This document shows positions 1-11,708 of a stretch of 64,000 nucleotides of DNA, piece by piece. The stretch comes from Acidobacteriota bacterium (GTDB taxonomy: Bacteria > Acidobacteriota > Vicinamibacteria > Vicinamibacterales > UBA2999), in assembly GCA_016871195.1 (NCBI GenBank), contig VFZN01000010.1, positions 38,179 to 102,178 on the forward strand, given 5' to 3'. The notes beneath the pieces were generated by a model, which saw only the letters and a list, made by a program, of their open reading frames with translations, was not told the origin of the DNA and searched no databases. The position numbers and the translations under genes were made by a program. Every line of letters begins with the position of its first letter. The stretch's first letter is position 1.

Positions 1-1
1 G

Positions 2-589
2 CGGGGGCACCAGGCCGAATCCCACGGCGTCGACGTCACCGATGCCGAGGCGGTCGAGCACCTGGTGGCCGATGTGCTGGCGCGCCATGGTCGGATCGAT
101 GTGCTGGTCAGCAATGCGGGCATCACGCGCGACCAGTTGATGCTGCGTATGAAACGCGCCGACTGGGATGCGGTGCTGGCTACCAACCTGACGGCATCGT
201 TCACCTGGTGCCAGGCGGTCCTGAAGCCGATGATTCGTCAGAGGGCCGGTCGGATCATTGCGATCAGTTCGGTGGTCGGGCAGATGGGCAACGCCGGGCA
301 GGCCAACTACGCCGCCTCGAAGGCGGGCCTGATCGGGTTCTGCAAGTCGCTGGCGCGCGAAGTGGCGTCGCGGCAGGTCACGGTGAACGTGGTTGCCCCC
401 GGGCTCGTCGAGAGCGACATGACGCGGGCCATCGCCGAGGCGGCGAAGGCTGACTGGGCCAGCCAGATCCCGCTGGGCCGGATGGGCACGCCCGAGGACA
501 TCGCGGCGGCCGTCGGGTTTCTCGCTTCCGACGATGCGTCGTATATTACTGGACAGGTTCTCGCCGTGAATGGCGGGATGTACATGTAG
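2..589 (+). CDS. fabG: 3-oxoacyl-ACP reductase FabG, 5' end cut by window
   Basis: Short-chain dehydrogenase that reduces 3-oxoacyl-ACP with NADPH in type II fatty-acid synthesis. The frame is open from the first bases of the window, so the N-terminal Rossmann glycine motif lies outside it. Visible are the NAG motif (SNAGI), the catalytic Ser (ISSVVGQ), the Tyr-x3-Lys pair in NYAASKAG, the PG turn after it ([11 protein letters not shown]) and the usual C-terminus ([14 protein letters not shown]). acpP and fabF follow at once on the same strand, the classic fab gene order, which separates FabG from other SDR enzymes. Translation could not begin at the GTG at 65, because conserved family sequence continues upstream of it. 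Confidence 0.95.
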   Translation, partial: RGHQAESHGVDVTDAEAVEHLVADVLARHGRIDVLVSNAGITRDQLMLRMKRADWDAVLATNLTASFTWCQAVLKPMIRQRAGRIIAISSVVGQMGNAGQANYAASKAGLIGFCKSLAREVASRQVTVNVVAPGLVESDMTRAIAEAAKADWASQIPLGRMGTPEDIAAAVGFLASDDASYITGQVLAVNGGMYM

Positions 590-624
590 GCAGGCACCGA
601 TTCGGTGCCGTCAGGAGGATTGCT

Positions 625-864
625 GTGGCCGTTGCCGACAAGGTGAAGAGCATCATCGTTGAACAGCTGGGTGTCGATGAAGACGAGGTGACTCCGGACG
701 CATCGTTTCTGGAGGATCTGGGCGCCGACTCACTCGACACGGTCGAGCTGGTGATGGCGTTCGAAGAGGAGTTTGGCATCGAGATTCCCGATGACGAAGC
801 GGAGAAGATCACGCGCGTCAAGGATGCCGTCTCGTATATCGAGGCACACAGCAAGAAGAAGTAG
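625..864 (+). CDS. acpP: Acyl carrier protein
   Basis: A 79-residue acidic carrier protein that holds growing acyl chains on a 4'-phosphopantetheine arm. The attachment site is Ser36 in the [12 protein letters not shown] motif. Length, charge and the [15 protein letters not shown] helix are typical of AcpP. The start is GTG at 625, set by a perfect AGGAGG at 613-618 six bases upstream. It lies between fabG and fabF, as in most bacterial fab clusters. Confidence 0.98.
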   Translation: MAVADKVKSIIVEQLGVDEDEVTPDASFLEDLGADSLDTVELVMAFEEEFGIEIPDDEAEKITRVKDAVSYIEAHSKKK

Positions 865-895
865 GGCCGGCGGGACGTCCGGCGACGGAGGCCAT

Positions 896-2134
896 GTGAG
901 CAGACGAGTGGTAGTCACAGGAGTCGGTCTGGTGTCCGCTCTGGGCATCGGCACAGACGCCAACTGGCACGGTCTGCTGGCAGGGCAGAGCGGGGCCGGC
1001 CCCATCACCCGGTTCGACGCATCCGCGTTTTCCACGCGGTTTGCCGCCGAAGTGAAGGGGTTCGACCCGCTGGCGTTTCTTGACAAGAAAGACGTCAAGA
1101 AAATGGACCCGTTCATTCACTACGCCATTGCGGCGTCACAGTTTGCCGTGGACGATGCCGGCCTTGCGGTGACTCCGTCGAATGCCGATCGCGTGGGCGT
1201 GTTCATCGCATCGGGCATCGGCGGCTTTTCCTCCATCGAGCGCGAGCATCGCGCGTTCCTTGAGGGAGGCCCCCGCAAGATTTCGCCGTTTTTCATTCCC
1301 GGCGCCATCATCAACCTGGCCTCCGGTCAGGTGTCGATTCGCTTCGGAGCTAGGGGGCCCAACTCGGCAACAGCGACGGCCTGCGCCGCCTCGGCCCATG
1401 CGGTCGGTGATGCCTTCGAGATCATCCGCCGTGGTGCGGCCGACGTCATGATTGCCGGCGGATCCGAGGCCGGGGTGTGTGCCATGGGCGTGGGCGGATT
1501 TGCCGCGCTGCGTGCGCTGTCGACGCGCAACGATGATCCGGCCCGAGCCAGTCGTCCGTTCGACAAGGACCGCGATGGCTTCGTGCTCGGGGAAGGGTCG
1601 GGTGTCATCATTCTCGAGGCGCTCGAGACGGCCCAGGCACGAGGTGTGCGCATCTACGCCGAAATGGTGGGCTACGGCATGTCGGGCGACGCCTTCCACA
1701 TGACGGCGCAGCCCGAGGATGCGGACGGCGCCTATCGGTCGATGATGGCGGCGCTGGCATCTGCGGACGTCGCTCCGACCCAGGTCGACTACATCAACGC
1801 GCACGGCACGTCGACGCCGATCAACGATCCGACGGAAACCCTGGCCGTCAAGCGGGTCTTTGGCGACCATGCCTACCGGTTGGCCATGTCGTCGACCAAG
1901 TCAATGACCGGTCATCTACTAGGGGCCGCCGGTGGACTCGAGGCCGGCATTTCGGCACTGGTCCTGCGGCACCAGATGCTGCCGCCGACCATCAATTTCG
2001 ATCAGCCAGGCGAGGGATGCGACCTCGACTATGTGCCGAACACGGCACGGGCTGCCACCGTTCAATACGTGCTCTCGAATTCGTTCGGCTTCGGTGGCAC
2101 CAACGCCTCGCTGCTGTTCAAACGCTACGAGTAG
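896..2134 (+). CDS. fabF: 3-oxoacyl-ACP synthase II
   Basis: Condensing enzyme of 412 residues that elongates acyl-ACP with malonyl-ACP. The thiolase-fold Cys-His-His triad is visible: Cys163 in TACAASAHA, the first His in NAHGTSTPINDPTE and the second in MTGHLLGAAGG. The C-terminal glycine-rich loop (NSFGFGGTNASLLF) is also present. The start is GTG at 896, after GGAGG at 887-891; this gives the normal N-terminus MSRRVVVTGVG. The same frame is open further upstream, but that part overlaps acpP in another phase and shows no family sequence. The gene follows acpP by 31 nt and is probably cotranscribed with it. Confidence 0.97.
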   Translation: MSRRVVVTGVGLVSALGIGTDANWHGLLAGQSGAGPITRFDASAFSTRFAAEVKGFDPLAFLDKKDVKKMDPFIHYAIAASQFAVDDAGLAVTPSNADRVGVFIASGIGGFSSIEREHRAFLEGGPRKISPFFIPGAIINLASGQVSIRFGARGPNSATATACAASAHAVGDAFEIIRRGAADVMIAGGSEAGVCAMGVGGFAALRALSTRNDDPARASRPFDKDRDGFVLGEGSGVIILEALETAQARGVRIYAEMVGYGMSGDAFHMTAQPEDADGAYRSMMAALASADVAPTQVDYINAHGTSTPINDPTETLAVKRVFGDHAYRLAMSSTKSMTGHLLGAAGGLEAGISALVLRHQMLPPTINFDQPGEGCDLDYVPNTARAATVQYVLSNSFGFGGTNASLLFKRYE

Positions 2135-2194
2135 CCCGGTCAGGCGAATTCCGCCAGGACGGGTGACGCCAGACCGCCCCGCAGAAGGACTGTG

Positions 2195-2956
2195 ATGAAG
2201 ATTGCTGTCTGTATCAAGCAAGTGCCTACGCGCGAGTGGCAGCCGCGGCTCAACGAATCGCGCACGTGGGTGCGTGAGCAGGATGCCAGTTACGAAATGA
2301 ACGAACCCGATGCGTACGCGCTTGAAGAGGCCCTGCGGCTGCGCGAGAAGCATGGGGGAGAAGTGGTGGTCTGCTCAGTGGGGCCGGCCCGGGTGCAGCA
2401 GGTGATTCGCGAAGCCCTGGCCCGCGGCGCCGACCGGGCCGTGCACGTGGAAGACGAGGCCCTGGGCTCGGTCGACGCCGCCACGGCGGCGGCGGCTCTG
2501 GCCCCCGCACTCCGCGAGGAGGGCTGTGACCTCATCCTCACCGGGCTGCAGTCGGACGACCAGGGGCACGCGCAGTTCGGCCCGGTGCTGGCCGCATCGC
2601 TCGATGTGCCCCACTCGACCATCATCATGGAAGTGCAGGCCCAGGATGGTGGCATCAGGGTAAAGCGCGAGCTTGAAGGCGGCTGGTTCCAGTATGTCTC
2701 GATGCCGACGCCAGCGCTGCTGACGATTCAGAGCGGCATCAACCAGCTGCGCTACGCCACGCTCAAGGGCATTATGGCCGCGAAGAAGAAAGAGATTCGC
2801 AAGGTGGCGGCGCCGGCCGGTCTGGCTGCCCGCCTGCAGGTCGTGGCCATGTATGCGCCACAGAAGTCGAAGCAGACGGTGATGATTGGCGGGACACCGG
2901 CAGACGCAGCTCGTGAACTGGTGCGCCGTCTGCGAGAGGAGGCGAGGGTTCTGTGA
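2195..2956 (+). CDS. etfB: Electron transfer flavoprotein, beta subunit
   Basis: Beta subunit (253 residues) of the FAD/AMP heterodimer that carries electrons from acyl-CoA dehydrogenases. The N-terminus (MKIAVCIKQVPTRE) and the internal LTGLQSDDQGHAQFGPVLA motif are diagnostic. ATG 2195 is chosen over the adjacent GTG 2192 because AAGGA at 2185-2189 is then correctly spaced. The stop overlaps the GTG start of etfA (GTGA), so the subunits are translationally coupled. Its place just after the fab genes links beta-oxidation electron flow with fatty-acid synthesis on one transcript. Confidence 0.95.
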   Translation: MKIAVCIKQVPTREWQPRLNESRTWVREQDASYEMNEPDAYALEEALRLREKHGGEVVVCSVGPARVQQVIREALARGADRAVHVEDEALGSVDAATAAAALAPALREEGCDLILTGLQSDDQGHAQFGPVLAASLDVPHSTIIMEVQAQDGGIRVKRELEGGWFQYVSMPTPALLTIQSGINQLRYATLKGIMAAKKKEIRKVAAPAGLAARLQVVAMYAPQKSKQTVMIGGTPADAARELVRRLREEARVL

Positions 2957-3921
2957 TTCTGGTCATTGCCGAGCAGAAGGAGAGCGTGCTCAATCGCGCC
3001 TCATGGGAGGCCCTGGTCGCGGCGCAGCAGCTCAGCGCCGGCACGGTGCCGGTCCACGTGGCGGTCCTCGGGCATCAGATCGCCGCTGCTGCGACGGAAC
3101 TGTCCCACGCGGCGGTGGCTGGTGTGATCAGCATCGACCATCCGTCGCTCGAGCACTACACCGCCGACGGGTATGTCCAGGCGGCACGCGCGCTGGTCGA
3201 CCACCTCGCGCCCGCGCACGTGCTCGTCGCGCACACCTATCAGACGCGCGATTTCGTCCCCGTCCTGGCGGCCCGGCTCGACCGGGCCCTCGTCACCGAT
3301 GTCATTGCGATTCATCAGCACAATGGCGCTCCGGCGTTTGCACGCCCGATGTTTCAGGGCAAGTTGGTGGCCGATGTAGTGCTGAGCGGTCCCTCACCGC
3401 ACCTGGTGACCATGCAAATTGGTGCGGTGCGCGCCGATGCGCTGGCGAAGGGGCCAAGTCTGGCTCCGGTGACCACGATGGCCATTTCCGTGGATGCGAC
3501 GGCAATCCGTCAGCGGGCAGAAGCTCCCTTCCAGGAAGCCAAGCAGGCCGTCGACCTGTCGCAGGCCGAACGCATATTGGCGGTGGGGCGCGGCATCAAG
3601 TCGCAGGACAACATCGCGGTGGCGCAGCAGTTGGCCGACGCCCTGGGCGCCGAGCTGGCGGCCTCGAGGCCGATCTGCGACAACGGCTGGTTGCCGATGG
3701 AACGCCAGATCGGCAGCTCGGGTCAGACGGTGGCGCCCAAGCTGTATGTGGCCGTAGGCATCTCAGGAGCCATTCAGCATCTCGTGGGTATGAAGGGTGC
3801 GCGCACCATCGTGGCCATCAACAAGGATGCCGAGGCGCCCATTTTCGAGATTGCCGACTACGGAGTGGCTGGTGACCTGTTCGAGGTAGCGCCCGCTCTG
3901 GTCGCGGCCCTGAAGGCCTGA
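2953..3921 (+). CDS. etfA: Electron transfer flavoprotein, alpha subunit
   Basis: Alpha subunit (322 residues). The C-terminal FAD-binding domain contains the usual signature: ASRPICDNGW, then GSSGQTVAPKLYVAVGISGA and an INKDAEAPIF stretch. The N-terminal domain begins MILVIAEQKE, like other EtfA proteins. The GTG start at 2953 overlaps the etfB stop by four bases. ETF-ubiquinone oxidoreductase begins four bases after its end, so the whole electron path from the dehydrogenase acceptor to the quinone is encoded in one block. Confidence 0.96.
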   Translation: MILVIAEQKESVLNRASWEALVAAQQLSAGTVPVHVAVLGHQIAAAATELSHAAVAGVISIDHPSLEHYTADGYVQAARALVDHLAPAHVLVAHTYQTRDFVPVLAARLDRALVTDVIAIHQHNGAPAFARPMFQGKLVADVVLSGPSPHLVTMQIGAVRADALAKGPSLAPVTTMAISVDATAIRQRAEAPFQEAKQAVDLSQAERILAVGRGIKSQDNIAVAQQLADALGAELAASRPICDNGWLPMERQIGSSGQTVAPKLYVAVGISGAIQHLVGMKGARTIVAINKDAEAPIFEIADYGVAGDLFEVAPALVAALKA

Positions 3922-3925
3922 TGCC

Positions 3926-5584
3926 ATGACGCGCGAAGTACTCGACGTCGACATTCTCATCGTCGGGGGCGGTCCCGCGGGGTTGTCGGCCGCGCTGCGC
4001 CTGGCGCAGCTGCAGAAGGCACAGGGAGGTGACCCCCTGTCGATCGCTGTGGTCGAGAAGGCCCGCGAGGCGGGGGCGCACCAGCTGTCTGGAGCCCTGC
4101 TCGACCCTTCGACGCTGGCCGATCTGATTCCGGACTATGCCGCCAAGGGCGCGCCGCTGGCCTGCGAGGTGACCTCGGATCAGATCTATTTCCTGACCCC
4201 GCAGAAACACTGGCGCCTGCCCCTGACACCCCCGCCGTTCCGGAATCACGGCAACTACGTCATTTCGCTGAATCAGTTCACGCGGTGGCTGGCGTCTCAG
4301 GTCGAGGCCGAGGGCGTCGATCTGTTCTGGGGGTTTGCCGCGCAGTCGGTGCTGTTTGACGGTGCGCGCGTGATCGGCCTGCGCACGGGCGACCGCGGCG
4401 TGGGCAAGGACGGCCAACCGCGGGGCATGTTCGAGCCCGGGGCCGACATTCACGCGAGGGTCACGATCTTTGCCGATGGGGTGCGCGGGCACCTGACCAA
4501 GCAGCTGCTGCGGCTGCGCGGGCTGGCACGCGACAGTCAGCCGGCCCAGTTTGCGGTGGGCATGAAGGAGTTATGGGACGTGCCGGCCGACCGTCTCGCG
4601 CCCGGCACCGTGATCCATACCCTCGGCTATCCACTGCGCGAGGAAGAGTTCGGAGGCAGCTGGCTCTATGCAATGCCGGCCGGACGTCTCTCGCTGGGGT
4701 TCGTGGTCGGACTCGATTACAAGGACCCGCTGCTTGACCCGTATTCAGACTTCCAGCGCTTCAAGCAGCATCCCTTCCTGGCCCGCCTGCTCGACGGCGG
4801 CACGCGCCTGAAGTACGGCGCAAAGGCCCTGCCGGAAGGGGGCTGGAACACGTGTCCGCAGCTCTATCTCGATGGTGGCCTCATCGTGGGGGATGCGGCG
4901 AACTTCGTCAATTCCCTGAGACTGAAGGGGATTCATCTCGCGATGCGCAGCGGGATGCTCGCTGCAGAGACCGCGTTCGAGGCCGTGCGGGCAGACGACA
5001 CCTCGTCTGCCCGCCTGTCGGCCTACAAGGCGCGTGTCGACGCCAGCCCGATTCGGGCTGAACTGTACCCCGTGCGGAACGTGCATCAGGCCTTCGGCGC
5101 GGGGCTGCTGGCTGGCAGTGCGTTCGCCGGACTGGCGATGGCGACCGGTGGGCGCTGGCCCGACGATCTCGAGGGACACCCCGGTCACACGCAGATGCAG
5201 ACCCTCGAGCACTACTACGGGCTGCGGAAGGCCGATGTGCTCACGCCGTCGAATGCGGTGGTGCCCGACCGCGCGCTGACCTTCGACAAACTGACCAGCG
5301 TGCATTTTTCGGGCACGCATCACGAGGAAGACCAGCCCTCGCATCTGCAGGTGCACACCGAGGTCTGTCACTCGATCTGCGGCCCCGAGTACGGCCATCC
5401 GTGCACGCGCTTCTGTCCGGCCAACGTGTATGAGATGGTCGACCACGGCGAGGGCGGACGCCGCCTGCAGATTCACGCCTCGAACTGCGTGCACTGCAAG
5501 ACATGCGACATCATGGATCCGTACGGCGTCATCACCTGGGTGGCTCCCGAGGGTGGTGAGGGTCCGCAGTACGACGGCATGTAG
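3926..5584 (+). CDS. Electron transfer flavoprotein-ubiquinone oxidoreductase
   Basis: Membrane-associated flavoprotein of 552 residues that oxidises reduced ETF and reduces the quinone pool. The FAD dinucleotide motif is near the N-terminus (ILIVGGGPAGLSAALRL). The centre has the family sequence LSGALLDPSTLADLIPD. The C-terminal quarter is a ferredoxin-like domain: cysteines at CHSICGPEYG, PCTRFCPANVYE and NCVHCKTCDI supply the 4Fe-4S cluster, and the protein ends in a GGEGPQYDGM tail typical of ETF-QO. Its position directly after etfBA supports the assignment. Confidence 0.96.
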   Translation: MTREVLDVDILIVGGGPAGLSAALRLAQLQKAQGGDPLSIAVVEKAREAGAHQLSGALLDPSTLADLIPDYAAKGAPLACEVTSDQIYFLTPQKHWRLPLTPPPFRNHGNYVISLNQFTRWLASQVEAEGVDLFWGFAAQSVLFDGARVIGLRTGDRGVGKDGQPRGMFEPGADIHARVTIFADGVRGHLTKQLLRLRGLARDSQPAQFAVGMKELWDVPADRLAPGTVIHTLGYPLREEEFGGSWLYAMPAGRLSLGFVVGLDYKDPLLDPYSDFQRFKQHPFLARLLDGGTRLKYGAKALPEGGWNTCPQLYLDGGLIVGDAANFVNSLRLKGIHLAMRSGMLAAETAFEAVRADDTSSARLSAYKARVDASPIRAELYPVRNVHQAFGAGLLAGSAFAGLAMATGGRWPDDLEGHPGHTQMQTLEHYYGLRKADVLTPSNAVVPDRALTFDKLTSVHFSGTHHEEDQPSHLQVHTEVCHSICGPEYGHPCTRFCPANVYEMVDHGEGGRRLQIHASNCVHCKTCDIMDPYGVITWVAPEGGEGPQYDGM

Positions 5585-5595
5585 AGCCGACCGGC

Positions 5596-6291
5596 GTGAC
5601 GGATCACAGCAGCGGGCCGGCGTGGCGGCAGTCACGGATGAAGCGGCTGCAGGTCTGGATGATCGCAGCGGTGGCCACGCCGCTGCTACGCCTGCTCATC
5701 GCCACGTGGCGAATCAGGGTAGAGGGTGACGAGGCCCTGGCGGCCCTTGCGGCTGCGCGCCAGCACGGCATCTTCGCTTTCTGGCACGGACGGATTCTTC
5801 AGGGCATAGCCTGCTTCCGCGACCGCGGCATCGTTGTCATCACCAGCGAAAATTTCGACGGCGAATGGATCGCGCGCATCATCACGCGCTTTGGCTTCGG
5901 CACGGCGCGCGGTTCATCGTCGCGAGGCGGCAGGAAGGCCTTGCTGCAACTGGTGCGCGACGCGCGGATGCATTCCACGGCCTTCACCGTCGACGGTCCT
6001 CGCGGACCGGCACGGCAGGCGCAGCCAGGGGCTGTCTGGCTGTCGAAGGCGACCGGGCACCCGGTGGTGCCATTCCATGCGGAGGCCTCATCGGTGTGGA
6101 CGCTGTCGAGCTGGGACCGGACGCAGATCCCCAAGCCATTTGCGACAGTCGTGCTGGTGATTGGCCCTCCGTTCCAGGTACCAGGCGATGTGGATGAGGA
6201 AGGGCTTGAGCGCGCGCGTCAGCGTCTCGAGACTTCCCTGGCGGACTGTGAAGCCCGCTGCCGAGCCCTGTTGCCGTCGACGCCCGTGTGA
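5596..6291 (+). CDS. DUF374-type lysophospholipid acyltransferase family protein
   Basis: About 231 residues, with one hydrophobic segment near the N-terminus (MIAAVATPLLRLLIATW) followed by a FWHGRILQG motif. ITSENFDGEWIARII and a TVDGPRGPARQAQPGAV stretch follow, the pattern of the DUF374/LPLAT-like family found in Gram-negative lipid A and phospholipid loci. Substrate is unknown; transfer of an acyl chain to a lipid precursor is the family-level inference. GTG 5596 (11 nt after ETF-QO) or ATG 5638 could be the start. An lptE-like gene lies a few genes downstream, in keeping with an envelope role. Confidence 0.75.
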   Translation: MTDHSSGPAWRQSRMKRLQVWMIAAVATPLLRLLIATWRIRVEGDEALAALAAARQHGIFAFWHGRILQGIACFRDRGIVVITSENFDGEWIARIITRFGFGTARGSSSRGGRKALLQLVRDARMHSTAFTVDGPRGPARQAQPGAVWLSKATGHPVVPFHAEASSVWTLSSWDRTQIPKPFATVVLVIGPPFQVPGDVDEEGLERARQRLETSLADCEARCRALLPSTPV

Positions 6292-6302
6292 GGAATGTTC
6301 AG

Positions 6303-7235
6303 ATGCTGACTGTGGTGACCTCTGCGCGATTTGCCGACCACCTGACACCGCCGGGCCATCCCGAGAGTCCCGAACGAGCGGCCGTCATGTCGACCGTGGC
6401 CGGGCGGTTTGCGGCGGCCGGCGGACGCGTCGCCGAGCCCCGCCAGGCTGAGGACGTCGACCTGCTGCGCGTGCACACGCCGGCGCACGTGGCGGCGATG
6501 GTGGCCACGCGCGGGCGGCCAGTGATGCTCGATGACGACACCTTCACGTCGCCGTTGTCTGAGGAAGTTGCTCGTCTGGCCGCCGGAGCAGTGCTGACGG
6601 GGGTCGACCTCGTGCTGGATGGAGTCCCGGGTTCACGGGCTCTGGCGCTGGTGCGGCCTCCGGGCCACCATGCCGAAGCTGAGAAGCCGATGGGCTTCTG
6701 CCTGTACAACAGCATCGCGGTGGGCGCGGCATATGCCCGTGCGCGCGGGCTGTCTCGGGTGGCGATTGTCGACTATGACGTGCACCACGGAAACGGCACA
6801 CAGCAAATTTTCTACGCGGATCCATCGGTGCTGTTCGTATCGTCGCATCAGTATCCGTTCTGGCCGGGGTCGGGAGCTGCCGACGAGCGCGGCAGTGGTG
6901 CGGGGGTGGGGGCCACCGTCAATCTGCCCCTGCCGATTGGCGCGACGGACGAGGAGGTGCTGACGCGCTATGTGCGCGAGGCCTTTCCCGTGCTCGACCG
7001 CTTCCGACCAGACCTGCTGCTGATTTCCGCCGGCTTCGACGCGCATGAGCGTGATCCCCTGGCCGGATGCCGGATGACCACCGGCGGTCTGGCGACGCTG
7101 ACGGCGCAGTTGCTCGACGGAGCGACGCGCTGGTGTGAAGGGCGAGCCGTGATCCTGACCGAGGGCGGGTATGACCTGATGGCCCTTGAGGCGTGCCTGA
7201 CGGCGGTCGTGGAAGTCGCCGGCGCATCCCGGTGA
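6303..7235 (+). CDS. Histone deacetylase family (class II HDAC/acetoin utilisation-like) hydrolase
   Basis: Zinc-dependent amidohydrolase of the arginase/deacetylase fold, about 310 residues. Key motifs are RPPGHHAE (catalytic His pair), the zinc-binding DYDVHHGNGTQ, and SAGFDAHERDPL with the second zinc Asp. Bacterial members remove acetyl groups from polyamines, small amides or protein lysines; the actual substrate cannot be told from sequence. ATG 6303 is preferred over GTG 6288 because AGGAA at 6291-6295 is well spaced for it and the protein then begins MLTVVTSARFADH. It is collinear with the fatty-acid/ETF genes. Confidence 0.9.
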   Translation: MLTVVTSARFADHLTPPGHPESPERAAVMSTVAGRFAAAGGRVAEPRQAEDVDLLRVHTPAHVAAMVATRGRPVMLDDDTFTSPLSEEVARLAAGAVLTGVDLVLDGVPGSRALALVRPPGHHAEAEKPMGFCLYNSIAVGAAYARARGLSRVAIVDYDVHHGNGTQQIFYADPSVLFVSSHQYPFWPGSGAADERGSGAGVGATVNLPLPIGATDEEVLTRYVREAFPVLDRFRPDLLLISAGFDAHERDPLAGCRMTTGGLATLTAQLLDGATRWCEGRAVILTEGGYDLMALEACLTAVVEVAGASR

Positions 7236-7286
7236 GGCTCCGGCATACGGTATCCTAGTTTGGGGTCTATCCCTACGAGAGCCGCC

Positions 7287-9769
<2,483 letters not shown>

Positions 9770-9770
<1 letters not shown>

Positions 9771-10318
9771 TGACTGCACTGTCACTGACCCGCCGCCGGT
9801 GCCTCGCCCTGCTGCCCTCACTGGTGGCGGGCGGCTGCGGCTATACGCTGGCCGGGCGCGGGCAGTATCTGCCGTCGTATATCACCGCCATCAGCGTGCC
9901 TCCGTTTGCGAACACGACCCCCATTCCACTGATTGACCAGATTTTCACCAACAAGGTGCGGACGGAGTTCCAGAACCGTGGGCAGTATCGGGTCGTCACG
10001 GGCGAGACCGGTGCCGACGGGCTTGTCAAGGGCACCATCACCGGGCTGAGCACAGCCCCAGTGGCGTTTACCGCCTCACAGCTTGCCCGGCGGCTTCGCA
10101 TCAGCGTGATTCTGGCGGTCTCTTTTGAAGACCTTCGGCAAAAGAAGGTCCTCTGGGAAAATCCGGCGCTCTCGTTTGCCGATGAGTACGAACTGGCGAG
10201 CCCCGGCAGCCTCGGCGGTGACGCCGGCGCATTCATCGGCCAGGAGACCGCCGTGCTCGACCGCCTCGGCGACGACTTCGCCCGGAACGTCGTGACGGCG
10301 ATTCTCGAGGCCTTCTGA
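9770..10318 (+). CDS. lptE: LptE-like LPS-assembly lipoprotein
   Basis: A 182-residue lipoprotein. The N-terminus has arginines (RRR), a hydrophobic stretch and a lipobox ending at Cys23 (VAGGC), followed by GYTLAGRG, the normal LptE start. The sequence then matches the family pattern of a conserved PPF patch (SVPPFANTT) and a later E-x2-LA-G module (DDFARNVVTAILEAF). LptE plugs the LptD outer-membrane channel that delivers lipopolysaccharide. The gene overlaps the leuS stop (TGATG) and is followed three bases later by holA; leuS-lptE-holA is also the conserved order in many Proteobacteria, which strengthens the call. Confidence 0.88.
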
Positions 10319-10321
10319 CCC

Positions 10322-11326
10322 ATGACGCCGGCGCAGCTCAAGGCCGCTGTGTCGAAGGGCGAGGCCAGTCCGCTCTACCTGCTGGAAGGCGCCGACGCTC
10401 AGGCGCGCCATGACCTGTCCCAGGTCTTCCTGACGCTGGTCGACGAAGGGCTCCACGCGTTCAATGTGGAATCGGTGCACGCGGCCGATGCGACCTCGGC
10501 GTCCGTGCGCGATCAGATGCTGTCGTCGCTTATCGCCTCGGCGCGCACGCTGCCGATGATGGCCCCGCGGCGGGTGGTTCTGGTGTACGACGCTGATCGA
10601 CTGCTCTCGCCGAAGCGTGGCCGCGAGGACGACACCGAGGTGCTGCCGCTGGCTGACGGCCCCGTTGCGGGTCGCGGTCGGAAACGGGCCCCGGCTCCGC
10701 TGACGCCCGCCGAGGCGTTTGAGGAGTATCTGCAGAAGCCGGAGCCCATGACCACGCTGGTGCTGGTGGCGGGCCCGCTCGATGCGTCGCGCCGGCTCGT
10801 CAAGCAGGTCAGATCGCATGCCATAGCCGTCGACTGCGGCACGATTGACAACGTGGACGATGCTGCCGTCTGGATTCGAAACCGGCTGGCGGCCGACGAA
10901 CTGACCCTTGAGCCGAGGGCACTGCAGCGCCTGCTGCATGCGACCGGGCTGAACCTGGCCCGCATTCGCGCGGAAATCGAAAAGCTGGTCCTGTATGCGG
11001 CAGGTGAGTCTGCCATCACCGAGCGGCACGTGCGGGATCTCGTGCTGCCTGAGGCCGAGCCTGGTGAGGGGTTCGCGATGGGAACGGCCATCTGGAACCA
11101 CGATGTGCGCGGCGCGCTGAGTGAAATCGCCGCGCAGTTGGAGGCCGGTGCGCAGCCCCCGATGGTGCTGGGACAGATTCGGGCGGCGGCCGTCAGAATG
11201 CGTCCGGAGACCCGCATACGCCGGGCGATGGATCTCGTCCTGCAGACGGACCTGGCCCTGAAGACGTCCGGGGGAACGCCTCGCCACCTGCTGGAGCGGC
11301 TCGTGGCCGAATTGTGCGGGAAATAG
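10322..11326 (+). CDS. holA: DNA polymerase III delta subunit
   Basis: Clamp-loader subunit that opens the beta sliding clamp, 334 residues. The N-terminal portion (LYLLEGADAQARHDLSQVF) and RRVVLVYDADRLLSP are typical HolA AAA-like sequence. The C-terminal collar segment appears as VRGALSEIAAQLEAGAQPPMV and later LKTSGGTPRHLLERLVAELCG. An Arg/Pro-rich insertion (around GRGRKRAPAPLTPAEAF) is longer than in Escherichia coli HolA. It is the last gene of the forward run and faces rpsT tail to tail. Confidence 0.9.
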   Translation: MTPAQLKAAVSKGEASPLYLLEGADAQARHDLSQVFLTLVDEGLHAFNVESVHAADATSASVRDQMLSSLIASARTLPMMAPRRVVLVYDADRLLSPKRGREDDTEVLPLADGPVAGRGRKRAPAPLTPAEAFEEYLQKPEPMTTLVLVAGPLDASRRLVKQVRSHAIAVDCGTIDNVDDAAVWIRNRLAADELTLEPRALQRLLHATGLNLARIRAEIEKLVLYAAGESAITERHVRDLVLPEAEPGEGFAMGTAIWNHDVRGALSEIAAQLEAGAQPPMVLGQIRAAAVRMRPETRIRRAMDLVLQTDLALKTSGGTPRHLLERLVAELCGK

Positions 11327-11375
11327 ACAAACGCCGGGGACGTGAGGACCCATCGGCGTGTTGACGAATGGTTGG

Positions 11376-11389
11376 CGGGGACGCCCCCG
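11376..11389. terminator. Short G+C hairpin between holA and rpsT
   Basis: Five-base stem CGGGG/CCCCG around a four-base loop in the 67-nt convergent gap, ending four bases before the rpsT stop codon. There is no T-tract on either strand, so a terminator role is only a possibility. Confidence 0.25.
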
Positions 11390-11393
11390 ACGA

Positions 11394-11663
11394 TCAGGCG
11401 GCGGCTGACGACAGCCGGGCCACGAGGCGCGACTTGTAGCGGGCAGCGGTATTGCGGTGAATGATGCCCTTGGTGGCCATCTTGTCGACCAGTGACTGCA
11501 CGCCTTTCATCTGACCGCGGGCGCCGTCGACGTCGTTGGTGTCGAGGGCCTTGCGGATGGCCTTGAGCCCAGTACGCAGGCGCGACCGCAGGGCACGGTT
11601 CGCTTCATTCCGCTTGATGTTCTGCCGGTTGGCCTTGAGGGCCGACTTGGTTCGCTTTGCCAC
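11394..11663 (-). CDS. rpsT: 30S ribosomal protein S20
   Basis: An 89-residue, highly basic protein that binds 16S rRNA early in small-subunit assembly. The N-terminus (AKRTKSALKANRQNIKRNE) and the C-terminal KGIIHRNTAARYKSRL are diagnostic for S20. The start is GTG at 11661-11663, with an AGAGGA Shine-Dalgarno about nine bases upstream. GTG fits the frequent use of non-ATG starts in rpsT. It follows alaS, but a consensus extended -10 at the end of alaS suggests separate transcription. Confidence 0.97.
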   Translation of the reverse strand: MAKRTKSALKANRQNIKRNEANRALRSRLRTGLKAIRKALDTNDVDGARGQMKGVQSLVDKMATKGIIHRNTAARYKSRLVARLSSAAA

Positions 11664-11702
11664 GTGTCTTTATCCTCTGAATCGGGTCATCTGTAACACC
11701 GA

Positions 11703-11708
11703 ATTATA
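11703..11708 (-). promoter_or_regulatory. Extended -10 of the rpsT promoter
   Basis: On the minus strand, TGG then TATAAT (a TG-N extended -10) overlaps the TAA stop codon of alaS. Predicted transcription would begin near 11696, leaving about 33 nt of leader containing the rpsT ribosome-binding site. No good -35 hexamer is visible, as expected for an extended -10. Confidence 0.6.

Noticed and set aside
2886..3875. Open plus-strand frame of about 329 codons over the etfB end and etfA
   Set aside because: Low-complexity Arg/Gly-rich product in an alternative phase of etfA, which is clearly the real gene.
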